DNA of 64,000 nt from Porticoccaceae bacterium LTM1 (GCA_030252795.1 CP127080.1:2058501-2122500); one strand, 5' to 3'; positions 9,078 to 19,253 are shown, numbered from the stretch's first letter. Notes: generated from the sequence alone by a model not told the origin. Made by a program: numbers and translations.

Positions 9078-10199
9078 TTAACGCAGCAGACCCAGTACGT
9101 TTTGCGGCAGCTGGTTCGCCTGACCCAGCATCGCAGTACCGGCTTGCTGAAGCACCTGTGCGCGAGACAGTGCAGCAGATTCGGCAGCGAAGTCAGTATC
9201 CTGAATCCGCGAACGCGCAGCAGACAGGTTTTCAGAGGTGGTCTGGTTGTTGGCGATTACCGAGTCAAAGCGACTCTGTACCGCACCCAACTCGGCGCGC
9301 GCGGTGTTCACAGACTTCAGCGCTTCATCCATTTGCACGATGGCTACATCAGCACCGGCAGCAGTAGTGATGTCCAGATCGTCAAAGCCATTGGCAGCAA
9401 CAGTGGAGCTCGCCAGACCAGCCAGGTCAGTCGCACCGGTACCGTTCAGGGCAACAGTGATGTCGCTGGTGCTGGTCAGGGTCAGGTCAGCGCCATCAGT
9501 AGTGGCGTAAACACCGGTCTGATCGGAAACCGCGTTGATGGCATCAGCGTAGTTGCTGGCCTGTTCGGTAGCGTTGGCACCGGCAGCAACCGCACCAACG
9601 TTTACGGTGTTGATAGTTACGTTGTTAGTACCATCACCGGTTACACCGTTGGTGGCTGCGGTAGTGGTGGTAGATACAGCGGTGTTACCCAGTGCAGCAA
9701 CGTTGGCATCGGTGATGGAAGACACAGAAATGGTGTCACCCACGTTGGCACCTACCTGGAAATCCTGGTTGGCAAAAGTACCATCCAGCAGTTTTACACC
9801 GTTAAAAGAAGTGGTATTGGCAATACGGTCAACTTCGCTTTTCAGTGCTTGCGCTTCAGTGTTCAGGGCGGCGCGGTCGGTGGCGCTGTTGGTGGCGTTG
9901 CGAGACTGTACAGCCAGCTCACGAATACGCTGCAGGTTATTACCGATTTCACCCAGTGCACCTTCAGCGGTTTGCGCCAGGGAAATACCGTCGTTGGCGT
10001 TACGAGTCGCCTGGTTCAGACCGCGAACCTGGGAAGTCATACGCTCGGAGATCGCCAGACCCGCGGCATCGTCTTTTGCAGAGTTAATACGCAAACCGGA
10101 AGACAGACGCTCCAGAGAAGTCATTTGAGAAGACTGTGAGCTGTTCAGGTGACGCTGGGTATTCAGCGACGCGATATTAGTGTTAATTACCTGTGGCAT
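9078..10199 (-). CDS. fliC: Flagellin, copy 1 of 4
   Basis: 373-residue filament subunit. The conserved N-terminal D0/D1 region starts [20 protein letters not shown] and the C-terminal D1/D0 region ends [14 protein letters not shown]. The central part (about 145-280) is an Ala/Thr/Val/Asn-rich variable domain, different in each copy. The first 140 or so residues are almost identical in all four copies. A sigma-28 promoter lies upstream at 10296-10322; flaG follows downstream. Confidence 0.97.
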   Translation of the reverse strand: MPQVINTNIASLNTQRHLNSSQSSQMTSLERLSSGLRINSAKDDAAGLAISERMTSQVRGLNQATRNANDGISLAQTAEGALGEIGNNLQRIRELAVQSRNATNSATDRAALNTEAQALKSEVDRIANTTSFNGVKLLDGTFANQDFQVGANVGDTISVSSITDANVAALGNTAVSTTTTAATNGVTGDGTNNVTINTVNVGAVAAGANATEQASNYADAINAVSDQTGVYATTDGADLTLTSTSDITVALNGTGATDLAGLASSTVAANGFDDLDITTAAGADVAIVQMDEALKSVNTARAELGAVQSRFDSVIANNQTTSENLSAARSRIQDTDFAAESAALSRAQVLQQAGTAMLGQANQLPQNVLGLLR

Positions 10200-10295
10200 G
10201 ATTTTTCCTCTATTCTCCCCGCTGTTCCCAATCGGGGAGTTGCGGTCAATTATTTTTCACCTCGGGAAGTTAACTACTGCCTTCCTTCAATATTA

Positions 10296-10322
10296 TTAGC
10301 GACCTTTTTTTTGCGGCCTTTA
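10296..10322 (-). promoter_or_regulatory. Sigma-28 (FliA) promoter of flagellin copy 1
   Basis: The minus strand has TAAAGGCC, 11 bases, then GTCGCTAA; the FliA consensus is TAAAGTTT-N11-GCCGATAA. The same layout occurs in front of all four flagellin genes, which supports it as functional. Confidence 0.8.
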
Positions 10323-10369
10323 GTCTTTTTTTAAATAATTTGTCAACTTTTTCACATTTTTTAATGCAT

Positions 10370-10399
10370 AAAAAAGGCGACCGGATCGGTCGCCTTTTT
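10370..10399 (-). terminator. Intrinsic terminator of flagellin copy 2
   Basis: Perfect 8-bp stem GGCGACCG / CGGTCGCC with a 3-base loop (10376-10394), flanked by A and T runs on both sides, so it could act in both directions. It lies about 35 bp after the stop codon. Confidence 0.88.
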
Positions 10400-10431
10400 G
10401 TTGCTGTTTTTTACAACTTAGAGTTGTGAAA

Positions 10432-11598
10432 TTAACGCAACAGTCCGAGTACGTTTTGCGGCAGCTGGTTTGCCTGACCCAGCATCGCAGTACCGGCTTG
10501 TTGCAGAACCTGTGCACGGGAAAGTGATGCAGATTCAGCAGCAAAGTCTGTGTCCTGAATACGTGAACGGGCAGCAGCCAGGTTTTCAGACGTGGTCTGG
10601 TTGTTGGCAATTACCGAGTCAAAACGACTCTGTACCGCACCCAGCTCGGCACGAGCGGTGTTTACAGACTTCAACGCCGCATCCATTTGCAGGATAGCCT
10701 CGTCAGCGCCGGTAGCAGTGGTGATATCCAGAGCACTGAAACCGGTGCGAGTTTGAGTATCAGCAGTAGTTGCAGTGATATCTGCGGCAAGCACATCAGT
10801 AGTCGGAGCAGGGCTGGTGGTTTCGGTCAAGGTGAACGCTTCGCCGGAAACACTGGTCACCGTCAGTGCGTCGGTGGCCGTATCGTAAGCAGCAGTAATA
10901 CCGGTATTACTGGTTTCCGCATTGATGGCCGCCACAAGAGCTGCACCTGCCTCATCCGCATCGGCTGAAGCATCGTTAGTGATAGAGATAGACGTTGTAG
11001 AACCTGCAACCGTCAGATCAAAAGTGTGGGTTGCACTGTTATCACCAGCAGTAACGGTACCGGTTTGCTCAACAACAGTGTAGGAACCCAGCTGATCAGC
11101 GTTGGCATCAGCAATACCACTTACGGAAATAGTGTCACCTACGTTGGCACCCACCTGGAAATCCTGGTTGGCGAAAGAGCCGTCCAAAAGTTTTACACCG
11201 TTAAAAGATGTGGTGTTGGCGATGCGGTCAACTTCGCTTTTCAGTGCTTGCGCTTCGGTGTTTAGAGCGGCACGGTCGGTTGCACTGTTGGTGGCGTTGC
11301 GAGACTGTACTGCCAGCTCACGAATACGCTGCAGGTTGTTACCGATCTCACCCAGTGCACCCTCAGCGGTTTGCGCCAGAGAAATACCGTCGTTGGCGTT
11401 ACGAGTCGCCTGGTTCAGACCGCGAACCTGGGAAGTCATACGCTCAGAGATCGCCAGACCAGCAGCGTCGTCTTTTGCAGAGTTAATACGCAGACCGGAA
11501 GACAGACGCTCCAGAGAAGTCATTTGAGAAGACTGTGAGCTGTTCAGGTGACGCTGGGTATTCAGCGACGCGATGTTAGTGTTAATTACCTGTGGCAT
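10432..11598 (-). CDS. fliC: Flagellin, copy 2 of 4
   Basis: 388-residue flagellin with the same D0/D1 ends as its neighbours (start [17 protein letters not shown], end [10 protein letters not shown]). Its central domain (about 150-295) is distinct and rich in Thr, Ala and Asp, with segments such as [17 protein letters not shown]. It has its own sigma-28 promoter (11693-11719) and a strong terminator, so it can be expressed separately from the other copies. Confidence 0.97.
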   Translation of the reverse strand: MPQVINTNIASLNTQRHLNSSQSSQMTSLERLSSGLRINSAKDDAAGLAISERMTSQVRGLNQATRNANDGISLAQTAEGALGEIGNNLQRIRELAVQSRNATNSATDRAALNTEAQALKSEVDRIANTTSFNGVKLLDGSFANQDFQVGANVGDTISVSGIADANADQLGSYTVVEQTGTVTAGDNSATHTFDLTVAGSTTSISITNDASADADEAGAALVAAINAETSNTGITAAYDTATDALTVTSVSGEAFTLTETTSPAPTTDVLAADITATTADTQTRTGFSALDITTATGADEAILQMDAALKSVNTARAELGAVQSRFDSVIANNQTTSENLAAARSRIQDTDFAAESASLSRAQVLQQAGTAMLGQANQLPQNVLGLLR

Positions 11599-11692
11599 GA
11601 TCTTTTCCTCTACTCTCCCCGCTTTTCCCGGTGGGGAGTTGCGGTTATATTTTTTCGCTTGTGGAAGTGACTACTGCCTTCCGTCCACTTTA

Positions 11693-11719
11693 TTAGCGAC
11701 GTCTATTCTCAAGTCTTTA
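11693..11719 (-). promoter_or_regulatory. Sigma-28 (FliA) promoter of flagellin copy 2
   Basis: The minus strand has TAAAGACT, 11 bases, then GTCGCTAA, with the same spacing as the other three flagellin promoters. Confidence 0.82.
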
Positions 11720-11756
11720 GGAAAAATTTAAATTTTCTGCATTTATTTTTCGATAC

Positions 11757-11781
11757 AAAAAAGGCGACCATATAGGTCGCC
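11757..11781 (-). terminator. Intrinsic terminator of flagellin copy 3
   Basis: Stem GGCGACC / GGTCGCC with a 5-base loop, followed on the minus strand by a run of six T. It is about 25 bp after the stop codon. The stem resembles that of copy 2, in line with duplication of gene plus terminator. Confidence 0.88.
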
Positions 11782-11803
11782 TGATTTAGCTAAACTACAA
11801 ATC

Positions 11804-13039
11804 TTAACGAAGCAGCCCCAGCACGTTTTGCGGCAACTGATTCGCCTGACCCAACATCGCTGTGCCAGCTTGCTGTAACACCTGAGCGCGAGACAGCGCG
11901 GCAGATTCAGCGGCAAAGTCGGTGTCCTGAATCCGTGAACGGGCAGCGGACAGGTTTTCCGATGTTGTTTGGTTATTGGCAATTACCGAGTCAAATCGAC
12001 TCTGCACCGCACCCAGTTCAGCGCGAGCGGTATTAACCGCCTCCAGCGCCGAATCCATGCTGGTAATCGCCGCATCCGCACCACTGGCCGTACTAATATC
12101 CAGCGAAGAGAAACCGTTGGTGGTGGCATTCAACGCCACACCGTTGGTGCCGGTAGTATAGGTGCCTATTGTCAGGCCGGTCATATTTTGAAGCTCTTGA
12201 GAGGTCAGCGGAAAATTGGATGAAATGACAATATCGCTGCCATCGGCAGAGGTAAGCTCCACACCATTGCCACTAACACTCAATTGTGCTGTCACCCCAG
12301 TAGTACCACTGTAGCCATTAATCGCCGTTACCAATTTACTGGCACGTGCTGCCGCCGAGGCCTCGATAGCAAAACCACCAGCATCTGGCCCATTGATATC
12401 GACACCATTGATGGTCAAATCATTGGCAACCATGGCAACATCATAACCACCACCACCGACGGAGCTTGCATCATCCGGAATATCTCCCCCGGTGTACCGC
12501 ACGCCAGTGGTTGTCCCGGTCTGGGTACCCAGCGCATCCACATTCGCATCCACAATTCCCGATACAGAAATAGTGTCACCAACGTTTGCACCCACCTGAA
12601 AATCCTGATTGGAAAAAGACCCATCCAATAATTTCACACCGTTAAATGAGGTGGTATTGGCGATGCGATCAACTTCACTTTTTAACGCCTGAGCTTCTGT
12701 ATTCAAAGCGGCGCGGTCGGTGGCACTGTTGGTGGCGTTGCGAGACTGAACCGCCAGCTCGCGAATACGCTGCAGGTTGTTACCGATTTCACCCAATGCA
12801 CCTTCAGCAGTTTGCGCCAGAGAAATACCGTCGTTGGCGTTACGGGTTGCCTGATTCAAACCGCGAACCTGTGAAGTCATCCTCTCGGAAATTGCCAATC
12901 CGGCAGCATCGTCTTTTGCCGAGTTAATGCGCAAACCGGAAGACAGTCGCTCCAGCGAAGTCATTTGTGACGACTGGGAACTGTTTAAATGCCGCTGCGT
13001 GTTCAACGAAGCGATATTGGTATTGATAACCTGAGGCAC
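11804..13039 (-). CDS. fliC: Flagellin, copy 3 of 4 (longest)
   Basis: 411-residue flagellin. The terminal regions match the other copies; the central domain (about 150-320) is the longest and differs most, with Gly/Asp-rich stretches ([17 protein letters not shown]) and [18 protein letters not shown], a fold element seen in flagellin_IN-type inserts. Codon choice at synonymous sites differs visibly from copies 1, 2 and 4 even where the protein is identical, so this is the most diverged copy. Its sigma-28 promoter is at 13101-13127. Confidence 0.97.
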   Translation of the reverse strand: MPQVINTNIASLNTQRHLNSSQSSQMTSLERLSSGLRINSAKDDAAGLAISERMTSQVRGLNQATRNANDGISLAQTAEGALGEIGNNLQRIRELAVQSRNATNSATDRAALNTEAQALKSEVDRIANTTSFNGVKLLDGSFSNQDFQVGANVGDTISVSGIVDANVDALGTQTGTTTGVRYTGGDIPDDASSVGGGGYDVAMVANDLTINGVDINGPDAGGFAIEASAAARASKLVTAINGYSGTTGVTAQLSVSGNGVELTSADGSDIVISSNFPLTSQELQNMTGLTIGTYTTGTNGVALNATTNGFSSLDISTASGADAAITSMDSALEAVNTARAELGAVQSRFDSVIANNQTTSENLSAARSRIQDTDFAAESAALSRAQVLQQAGTAMLGQANQLPQNVLGLLR

Positions 13040-13100
13040 AGTTATATTCCTTTTGTTAGAAAAGCACCCGAACAGGAGTAACGCTTTTATCTCTCAATAG

Positions 13101-13127
13101 TTAGCGGCAAAACACTACTTTTCTTTA
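13101..13127 (-). promoter_or_regulatory. Sigma-28 (FliA) promoter of flagellin copy 3
   Basis: The minus strand has TAAAGAAA, 11 bases, then GCCGCTAA, the best match of the four to the GCCGATAA -10 box. Confidence 0.83.
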
Positions 13128-13184
13128 TAGAGAATTTTTAAATACACACTTATTTATTAGCTATTTTTTACGGCATCCAAAAAG

Positions 13185-13213
13185 AAAAAAGGATGGCAGA
13201 AGCCATCCTTTTT
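13185..13213 (-). terminator. Intrinsic terminator of flagellin copy 4
   Basis: Stem AAGGATGGC / GCCATCCTT with loop AGAA, flanked by A6 and T5, so bidirectional in form. It is about 55 bp after the stop codon. Confidence 0.88.
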
Positions 13214-13267
13214 AATCTGCGATTGCTGTCTGTATAGCGACAACAATTACAGGAGGTGGGTATTCTA

Positions 13268-14401
13268 TTAACGCAACAGACCCAACACGTTTTGCGGCAG
13301 CTGGTTAGCCTGACCCAGCATTGCAGTACCCGCTTGCTGCAGCACCTGTGCGCGAGACAACGAAGCAGATTCAGCAGCAAAGTCAGTATCCTGAATACGT
13401 GAACGAGCAGCAGACAGGTTTTCTGACGTAGTCTGGTTGTTGGCAATTACCGAATCAAAACGGCTCTGTACCGCACCCAACTCAGCGCGAGCGGTGTTTA
13501 CCGATTCCAGCGCTTTGTCCATTTGGTTAATCGCCACATCGGCGCCAGCACTGGTACTGATGTCGAGGTTTTCAAAACCGGCTTGGGTAGTTGCAGCGTT
13601 AACACCTGCAGTCAAACCAGTGTTTGCAGCAGCGGCAGTACCGGTAAAACCAACAGTCACATCGCTGTTACTGGCGATAGTCAGGTCAGCACCATCAACT
13701 ACGGCGTAAACACCAGTCTGGTCAGACACGGCGTTGATTGCGTCAGCAACATTAGCAGCCTGACCAGCAGCACTGCCACCGTCGGCAATTGCGCCGATGT
13801 TTACAGTGTTGATGGTCACGCTGTTGGTGGTACCGTCGAGAGCGGCGTTAGCACTAACGGTATTGGTTACTTCAACAGCAGTGGTTGAACCCAGTGCGTT
13901 AGTATTAGCGTCGGTGATGGAAGACACGGAAATGGTGTCACCCACGTTAGCACCTACCTGGAAGTCCTGGTTGGCAAAAGAACCGTCCAGCAGTTTTACA
14001 CCGTTAAAAGAAGTAGTGTCGGCAATACGGTTAACTTCTGCTTTCAGCGCTTGCGCTTCGGTGTTCAGAGCGGCGCGGTCGGTTGCGCTGTTGGTTGCGT
14101 TGCGTGACTGCACTGCCAATTCACGAATACGCTGCAGGTTGTTACCGATTTCACCCAGCGCACCCTCGGCGGTTTGCGCTAGGGAGATACCGTCGTTGGC
14201 GTTACGGGTTGCCTGGTTCAAACCGCGAACCTGGGAGGTCATCCGCTCGGAAATCGCCAGACCGGCGGCGTCGTCTTTTGCGGAGTTAATACGCAGACCA
14301 GAAGACAGACGTTCCAGTGAAGTCATCTGCGACGACTGGGAGCTGTTCAGGTGGCGTTGCGTATTCAGTGACGCAATGTTGGTATTAATTACCTGTGGCA
14401 T
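13268..14401 (-). CDS. fliC: Flagellin, copy 4 of 4
   Basis: 377-residue flagellin, first of the array in the direction of transcription. The D0/D1 ends are as in the other copies, with a few substitutions near 120-130 (KAEVNRIADT in place of [10 protein letters not shown]). The central domain resembles that of copy 1 (shared SVTINTVNIGAIA and [14 protein letters not shown] segments), so copies 1 and 4 look like the closest pair. Its sigma-28 promoter lies at 14499-14525. Confidence 0.97.
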   Translation of the reverse strand: MPQVINTNIASLNTQRHLNSSQSSQMTSLERLSSGLRINSAKDDAAGLAISERMTSQVRGLNQATRNANDGISLAQTAEGALGEIGNNLQRIRELAVQSRNATNSATDRAALNTEAQALKAEVNRIADTTSFNGVKLLDGSFANQDFQVGANVGDTISVSSITDANTNALGSTTAVEVTNTVSANAALDGTTNSVTINTVNIGAIADGGSAAGQAANVADAINAVSDQTGVYAVVDGADLTIASNSDVTVGFTGTAAAANTGLTAGVNAATTQAGFENLDISTSAGADVAINQMDKALESVNTARAELGAVQSRFDSVIANNQTTSENLSAARSRIQDTDFAAESASLSRAQVLQQAGTAMLGQANQLPQNVLGLLR

Positions 14402-14498
14402 AACAAGTTCCTCTGTGGTTTCCCCACTTTTTTGTATTGGGGTTACACGTGGTTTTATGGTCGCCCGAAAACCTCACTGAAGGCTTCCGACACTCCGT

Positions 14499-14525
14499 TT
14501 AGCGACGAACCTTTGGGAACCTTTA
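14499..14525 (-). promoter_or_regulatory. Sigma-28 (FliA) promoter of flagellin copy 4
   Basis: The minus strand has TAAAGGTT, 11 bases, then GTCGCTAA; the -35 box TAAAGGTT is one base from consensus. Confidence 0.83.
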
Positions 14526-14860
14526 GAAAAAAATTTTAGGAAATTTGATATTGGAGCTGAATTTAGCTAGGAGAAAACTGCGAAAATCTTTTTATTTCAT
14601 GGGGTTGATCTGGGGATCAACTTTGGAGAAATTAATACGCAAAGTATCAGGGTGGCCTTTCAAAAGCCGAGCCTGCTTGCCCTAGTTGAATGCTTCCTGT
14701 TGTGACTAAGAAAGTGCCAAACTAGGCATGAGGAGAGAAATTTGGTTACTCCAAATGAACGACGAATAACGCAGGGTGGCGCTTTCTTAGGCTCAACCTT
14801 TATGGCTTTAGCAGGAGGTATTCAACTAGGGCAGGCAGGCTCCCATACATCCCTGTAGCT
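14526..14860. other. Non-coding stretch between flagellins and flgL
   Basis: No supportable gene between the flagellin promoter and the hairpins near 14.9 kb. Visible structure: a 13-bp inverted repeat with one mismatch (CTAAGAAAGTGCC at 14706-14718, GGCGCTTTCTTAG at 14778-14790) and two copies of CAGGGTGGC (near 14649 and 14772). This looks like remains of a dispersed repeat, not a gene. Confidence 0.4.
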
Positions 14861-14891
14861 CTCTGGCGGCTTCCCTGCCGCCAGAGTTTTT
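14861..14891 (+). terminator. Terminator-like hairpin
   Basis: Perfect 10-bp stem CTCTGGCGGC / GCCGCCAGAG, loop TTCCCT, followed by TTTTT on the plus strand. No plus-strand gene ends here, so it is either part of the repeat cluster downstream of flgL or a barrier to antisense transcription. Confidence 0.6.
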
Positions 14892-14960
14892 GAAAGCTCC
14901 CCCTGACACTTTGCTCAGTTTGTGCCCATTCGATATCAGAGAATTTCTCGTAACTTGAAG

Positions 14961-15068
14961 ATATGGATAGCGCCTAATACTCTGTGACCGTGGCCAGCAT
15001 GGATGCTGGCCCCGAGTCCCCATGGATGGGTTCACGACGTGTCACAGAGTATTAGGCGCTCTCCATAT
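14961..15068. repeat. 108-bp palindromic element downstream of flgL
   Basis: Inverted repeat with 28-bp arms (14961-14988 and 15041-15068) that differ at one position, enclosing a second perfect palindrome GGCCAGCATGGATGCTGGCC at 14992-15011. The whole folds into a long cruciform or hairpin ending 15 bp after the flgL stop. It resembles a miniature palindromic repeat element; it may also terminate the flgK-flgL transcript. Confidence 0.75.
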
Positions 15069-15083
15069 CCCGCACCCCAATAT

Positions 15084-16286
15084 TTACAACATCTGAAACA
15101 AAGAAAGTCTTTGCACCTGCACATAAGACTGCTGAGCCGCCTGCAACGCAACCTGCTGCAAATTCAAATCACTGATCGCCGTGGCCATATCCAGATCTTT
15201 CAGCGACGACTCCATATTCTGGAGCTGCAACTGGTAGTCCTCGTTGATATTGCGCTGGCTCTCGATATTGTTCAGGCGCACACCGATATTGGCTCGAACC
15301 TCCAACACCCGGTCAATCGTGGAGTCCAGTCCTTCCAGCCCTCGGTTGACAGTATTGTGAAAATGAGCCGTTTCACTTGCAGTTGAAGTCGGGTTTTCCA
15401 GAGCAGTGATAATGTTTTCCATTACCGTAAAGATATCGCGGTTACCTGAAGGGGCAACATCAATAGTGTCGCCATTGGCCGGTACACCAGTAAGATTAAT
15501 TCTGGCACCGTTGAAAGAAATCCCGTCACCCTCAATAAAATTCCCGGAGGCCACCACACCGCTGGCAGCACCAACTACCTGATAGGTAATGGGATCTGAT
15601 GGTGTCGCCTGGTTAAAGGCAACTGTGTACTGGTCATCCACAAACAAACCGTCCCGCGAAGTGGAACCAATTACCACGGTACCGCTGTTGGCGGGATTTA
15701 CATCCGCTTTAAAAAAACCGTTACCTTCAGAAATTCGCATAAATACATCTGCGCCGGAGTCGCCCATCGGCACTTGGGTAGAAGGACCAATTTGTGCGTA
15801 ACGCTGGCCTTGATCACCGCTGTAATTTGTTGAACCACCAGCCAGTGAAAATGGTGTATTGGTAACCTGATAACCGGCAAACAAATAGTCACCATTTACA
15901 TCTCGGCTGTTAGCCAGAGCCAATACCTGTTTCTGGATTTGGCGTAATTCGGTAGCGATGCTGCCGCGCTGGTCAGCGGACAATACGTCGTTATTTGCCT
16001 GCACTACCAGCTCACGAAAGCGCTGCAATTCATTACCTACACCAGTTAAAGCGTCTTCTTCCGTTTGTAGCTGGGACTGGGCCAATTCACTGTTACGCTG
16101 GTACTGGGAAACCTTGGAAAGCTCTTCCGACATATCCAGCAATCGCACCGCACCACTGGGATCATCGGACGGGGTATTGATGCGCTGCCCGGTCGCGATC
16201 TGCAATTGGGTGCGGGTCAGTTTATTCTGCTGATCGATGATCGCATTAATACCCTGCTGGTAAATCTGTACAGTCGACAAACGCAT
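15084..16286 (-). CDS. flgL: FlgL, hook-filament junction protein (HAP3)
   Basis: 400-residue junction protein between FlgK and the filament. It has flagellin-like ends: MRLSTVQIYQQGINAIIDQQ at the start with TGQRINTPSDDPSGAVRLL soon after, and a C-terminal helix ending LQAAQQSYVQVQRLSLFQML. The variable middle (about 140-300) is beta-rich. The ATG is 32 bp after the flgK stop. It is the last gene of the flgFGHIJKL operon; a long palindrome follows. Confidence 0.95.
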   Translation of the reverse strand: MRLSTVQIYQQGINAIIDQQNKLTRTQLQIATGQRINTPSDDPSGAVRLLDMSEELSKVSQYQRNSELAQSQLQTEEDALTGVGNELQRFRELVVQANNDVLSADQRGSIATELRQIQKQVLALANSRDVNGDYLFAGYQVTNTPFSLAGGSTNYSGDQGQRYAQIGPSTQVPMGDSGADVFMRISEGNGFFKADVNPANSGTVVIGSTSRDGLFVDDQYTVAFNQATPSDPITYQVVGAASGVVASGNFIEGDGISFNGARINLTGVPANGDTIDVAPSGNRDIFTVMENIITALENPTSTASETAHFHNTVNRGLEGLDSTIDRVLEVRANIGVRLNNIESQRNINEDYQLQLQNMESSLKDLDMATAISDLNLQQVALQAAQQSYVQVQRLSLFQML

Positions 16287-16318
16287 GATTTTATTCTCAG
16301 TCTCTTAATCAATCGTGC

Positions 16319-18247
16319 CTAACGGCGCGTTGCCTGCAACAGCGACTGGAAGATGTTATCCGCCGCCGATATGATTTGTGCCACTGCCTGATAAGCCTGC
16401 TGATAGCGCATCAGGTTGGCCGCCTCTTCATCCAGGTTCACCCCGGAAATACCGCGTTGAGCTTCCACCGCATTGTTAAGTAAACCTTCCTCGGTGGTGA
16501 GATTTACTTTCGCCTGATTGGTGCGTACCCCTACTTTGGCGACGGTGCGACCATACATATCCCCAACAGAGGCACTGCCACCGTCCATAAACTTTGTCGT
16601 CTGCAATCCGGCTAACTTTAGGGCGTTGCTGTTATCGCCAATACCCCCATTGTTATTTGAAATAACAATGCGATCCCCTGCCGCAGGAACGCCAGAGACA
16701 CTAAAAGTGGCATCGCCATAGCCGCTCAGGGTAAAACTTTTGCCGCCACTCTCGGAGGTCGGATCGTAGGCCAACGGGCCAGCCGGACCGCCGCTTACAT
16801 CCCAGCCAGGCACACCTGCGCCAAAGGCATTGGGATTAAAAGTCAGGGTGATATCACCCGCCAGCGGCATGCCCGTCGAGCTCCCTACCGACAGGTCAGT
16901 AATTTGTGCATTGCCAGTATTGGAAAGGTCACTGCTGCCGCGCAATGGACCTGCGGCAGCAATTTGTTTAACGTCGTTCACCACCAGGTCGAAATCGCTG
17001 ATCGCAGTACTGAGTGGCTGCAAATAAAAACGGTCACCGGTTGCCGGTATGCCAGTGCTGCTGATGGTAATACCGCCCAGGCTCTGCGGCAGGGTGGCAA
17101 AAGTTTGCACACTCTTATCTGAATGATTACGCAGCACCCATTGGCTACCGTCGTAATTCAAGGTGTAGTCGGCGGCGTCCAGCGAACTGGCATCATCAAT
17201 GGTGATGGAAACATTGGCCGTACCACTGTTGTTCACACCATCCAGTACCTGTGGGCTGAGTGGTGCAAAAAATTCACCACCCACCTGACCGTTCAAATCA
17301 ATACCCAACTGATGCTGGTTGTTAACAACTTCAGTCAAGCCATATACCAACCGACCCAGTTCATTGCGGGTCTGGTCGAGAATTTCGGTGCGAAAATTAA
17401 TCAGTCCTTCCAGCTCGCCACCGCGAACCTGATCGGTAATCAGAATCGCGTTGTCAGTTAAACCGGCAAAGGCAATTTCCATTCGAGCGGGAATAAAACT
17501 GTTGGGTACCGCTTGCAGCATTTGCACCTGATTACCCACCACCAGCGGTTGGCCATTACCCACCAGCACGTTGATGGAACCGTCTTCCTGGGTAATGGTT
17601 TTTACACCGATTTTTTCCGACAGGTGATTCACCAGTACATCGCGCTGGTCGAGCAAATCATTGGGAGGGTTGCCGGGGTTGGACAGTGTCGCTACTGCAA
17701 TTTCAGCGTTGAGATCGGCAATGCCCTGAGTAATTCCGTTAATCTCCTGCACTGCTGCCTGAATGCTGGTACTGGCAGATGACTCAAGTGCCTGCAAATT
17801 CTGATCCAGGTAGTGAACCCGATCCACCATGGTTTGCGATTCGCCAAGCAACACCTGCCGCGCAGGCAGCGAGGTGGGGTCGTTGGCAACACCTTGCAGG
17901 GCGTCAAAAAAATTCTGCATCGACGAGCTCAAACCGGACGTGTTATTACCCAGCAAACCATCGAGCTGGGCGGCCAGGTTGTGATAACTCTCCAGCGAGT
18001 TGTATGACGAATTGCGGTTGAGTACCTGCTCGGCGAGAAAGCCGTCGTACGACCGGCGAATGCTCTGCACTTCCATACCACTGCCGAGGTAACCAGACCC
18101 CAAATCCTGTGCATTGCGAGTAGCAAAAGTCACCGACTGACGGCTGTAACCCTCGGTGTTTACGTTGGAAATGTTGTGGCCGGTGGTCGAGATCGCCTGC
18201 TGAAGTGACAGCAACGCCGAGGTACCAATGCCAAAAATATCTGCCAT
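16319..18247 (-). CDS. flgK: FlgK, hook-filament junction protein (HAP1)
   Basis: 642-residue junction protein directly on the hook. The N-terminal rod-type motif reads FGIGTSALLSLQQAISTTGHNISNVNTEGYSRQ; the C-terminus has the usual GVNLDEEAANLMRYQQAYQA signature. It is longer than the enteric protein (about 550), with the extra length in the central domains (about 330-540). It lies 19 bp after flgJ and 32 bp before flgL. Confidence 0.96.
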   Translation of the reverse strand: MADIFGIGTSALLSLQQAISTTGHNISNVNTEGYSRQSVTFATRNAQDLGSGYLGSGMEVQSIRRSYDGFLAEQVLNRNSSYNSLESYHNLAAQLDGLLGNNTSGLSSSMQNFFDALQGVANDPTSLPARQVLLGESQTMVDRVHYLDQNLQALESSASTSIQAAVQEINGITQGIADLNAEIAVATLSNPGNPPNDLLDQRDVLVNHLSEKIGVKTITQEDGSINVLVGNGQPLVVGNQVQMLQAVPNSFIPARMEIAFAGLTDNAILITDQVRGGELEGLINFRTEILDQTRNELGRLVYGLTEVVNNQHQLGIDLNGQVGGEFFAPLSPQVLDGVNNSGTANVSITIDDASSLDAADYTLNYDGSQWVLRNHSDKSVQTFATLPQSLGGITISSTGIPATGDRFYLQPLSTAISDFDLVVNDVKQIAAAGPLRGSSDLSNTGNAQITDLSVGSSTGMPLAGDITLTFNPNAFGAGVPGWDVSGGPAGPLAYDPTSESGGKSFTLSGYGDATFSVSGVPAAGDRIVISNNNGGIGDNSNALKLAGLQTTKFMDGGSASVGDMYGRTVAKVGVRTNQAKVNLTTEEGLLNNAVEAQRGISGVNLDEEAANLMRYQQAYQAVAQIISAADNIFQSLLQATRR

Positions 18248-18266
18248 AACGTTTGTCCGATACTCG

Positions 18267-19253
18267 TTACATCATTCGCGCGTAGGAACGCGCTTTCAGT
18301 TTTTCTACCTCTGCCCCAAACTCGTCACCGGCCATTACACGGCCGATTTTTTCCGCGTAGTTGGGGTCGGTGGCGTAACCGGCCTGTTGCAGTTGCTGTA
18401 AAAACTGTTCGCTGTTTCCGCGACTGTTCAGGGCCTGCTGGTAGCGCGGCTGGTCTTTCAAAAATGCCACGTAGTCGTCAAAGGCTCCGGCAAGTGAATC
18501 GTAAGAGCGGAAATTGGCACGCTCACGCTGGGCGATGCCGTCTCGGTATTCCAGTGTGGATACCTGAACCTTGTCGCCCTGCCAGTTGCCCTGTGCCTTA
18601 ATTCCAAACAGGTTAAAGCTGGCCGCGCCATCGGTTCCGCGAATCATTCGCTGCCCCCAACCGCTTTCCAGTGCCGCTTGGGCAACCAGTGTTTCAGCGG
18701 GAACGCCCAGTTGCAGGCCGGCCTTTTGCGCGTGCGGCCACAGCTCACGAATAAATTCTTTTTGATTGGCGGGTAAGAACTCTTTTTGTTCAGTCACTTC
18801 AAAAGAAAAATCAGCGGCCGCCACAGGTTTTGCCGTACGGTCAGGCTCGGCCATGCTCAATACTTTGCTACGTGCCGCTTTCAGCCAGTCATGTTCCAGG
18901 GATTTCAGCTCGCCGCCCTGAACCGGTTCCGGTCCGCGCAGCTGGCGTTCGATTATTGGCGCCAAACCAATACCACCCTGCTGTGACAGGTGCAGGGACA
19001 TCTGTTGGTCAAACATGCCCTGATGGAATTTCATCTCTTCACTGTTGAACAGACCGCCATCGCCAGTAGCTTCGCTGGCCTCGCGCATGGATTTCATCAC
19101 CATCTGCACAAACAATGATTCAAACTGCTGCGCCACTTCAGACAGGGCCGCATCGGTATTGTTGTCGGCCTTACTGCGCAGCTTGGCGAGGCTGCCGAAA
19201 TCGGAGAACAGCGCGCCGTCGGTAACGGAAGTAGTTGAGTGACCCAGATTCAT
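18267..19253 (-). CDS. flgJ: FlgJ, rod cap and peptidoglycan hydrolase
   Basis: 328 residues in two domains. The N-terminal rod-binding part (about 35-105, FESLFVQMVMKSMREASEA) caps the growing rod; the C-terminal part (about 165-325) is a glucosaminidase-type hydrolase that opens the wall, with AALESGWGQRMI carrying the catalytic glutamate region and NLFGIKA following. It is the dual-domain form found in beta- and gammaproteobacteria. Its ATG overlaps the flgI stop (TGATG), indicating translational coupling. Confidence 0.96.
   Translation of the reverse strand: MNLGHSTTSVTDGALFSDFGSLAKLRSKADNNTDAALSEVAQQFESLFVQMVMKSMREASEATGDGGLFNSEEMKFHQGMFDQQMSLHLSQQGGIGLAPIIERQLRGPEPVQGGELKSLEHDWLKAARSKVLSMAEPDRTAKPVAAADFSFEVTEQKEFLPANQKEFIRELWPHAQKAGLQLGVPAETLVAQAALESGWGQRMIRGTDGAASFNLFGIKAQGNWQGDKVQVSTLEYRDGIAQRERANFRSYDSLAGAFDDYVAFLKDQPRYQQALNSRGNSEQFLQQLQQAGYATDPNYAEKIGRVMAGDEFGAEVEKLKARSYARMM

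Noticed and set aside
14700-14725. Sigma-54-like site (TTTGGCAC...)
   Set aside because: The GG-N10 position is followed by GT, not GC, and no gene is suitably placed downstream.
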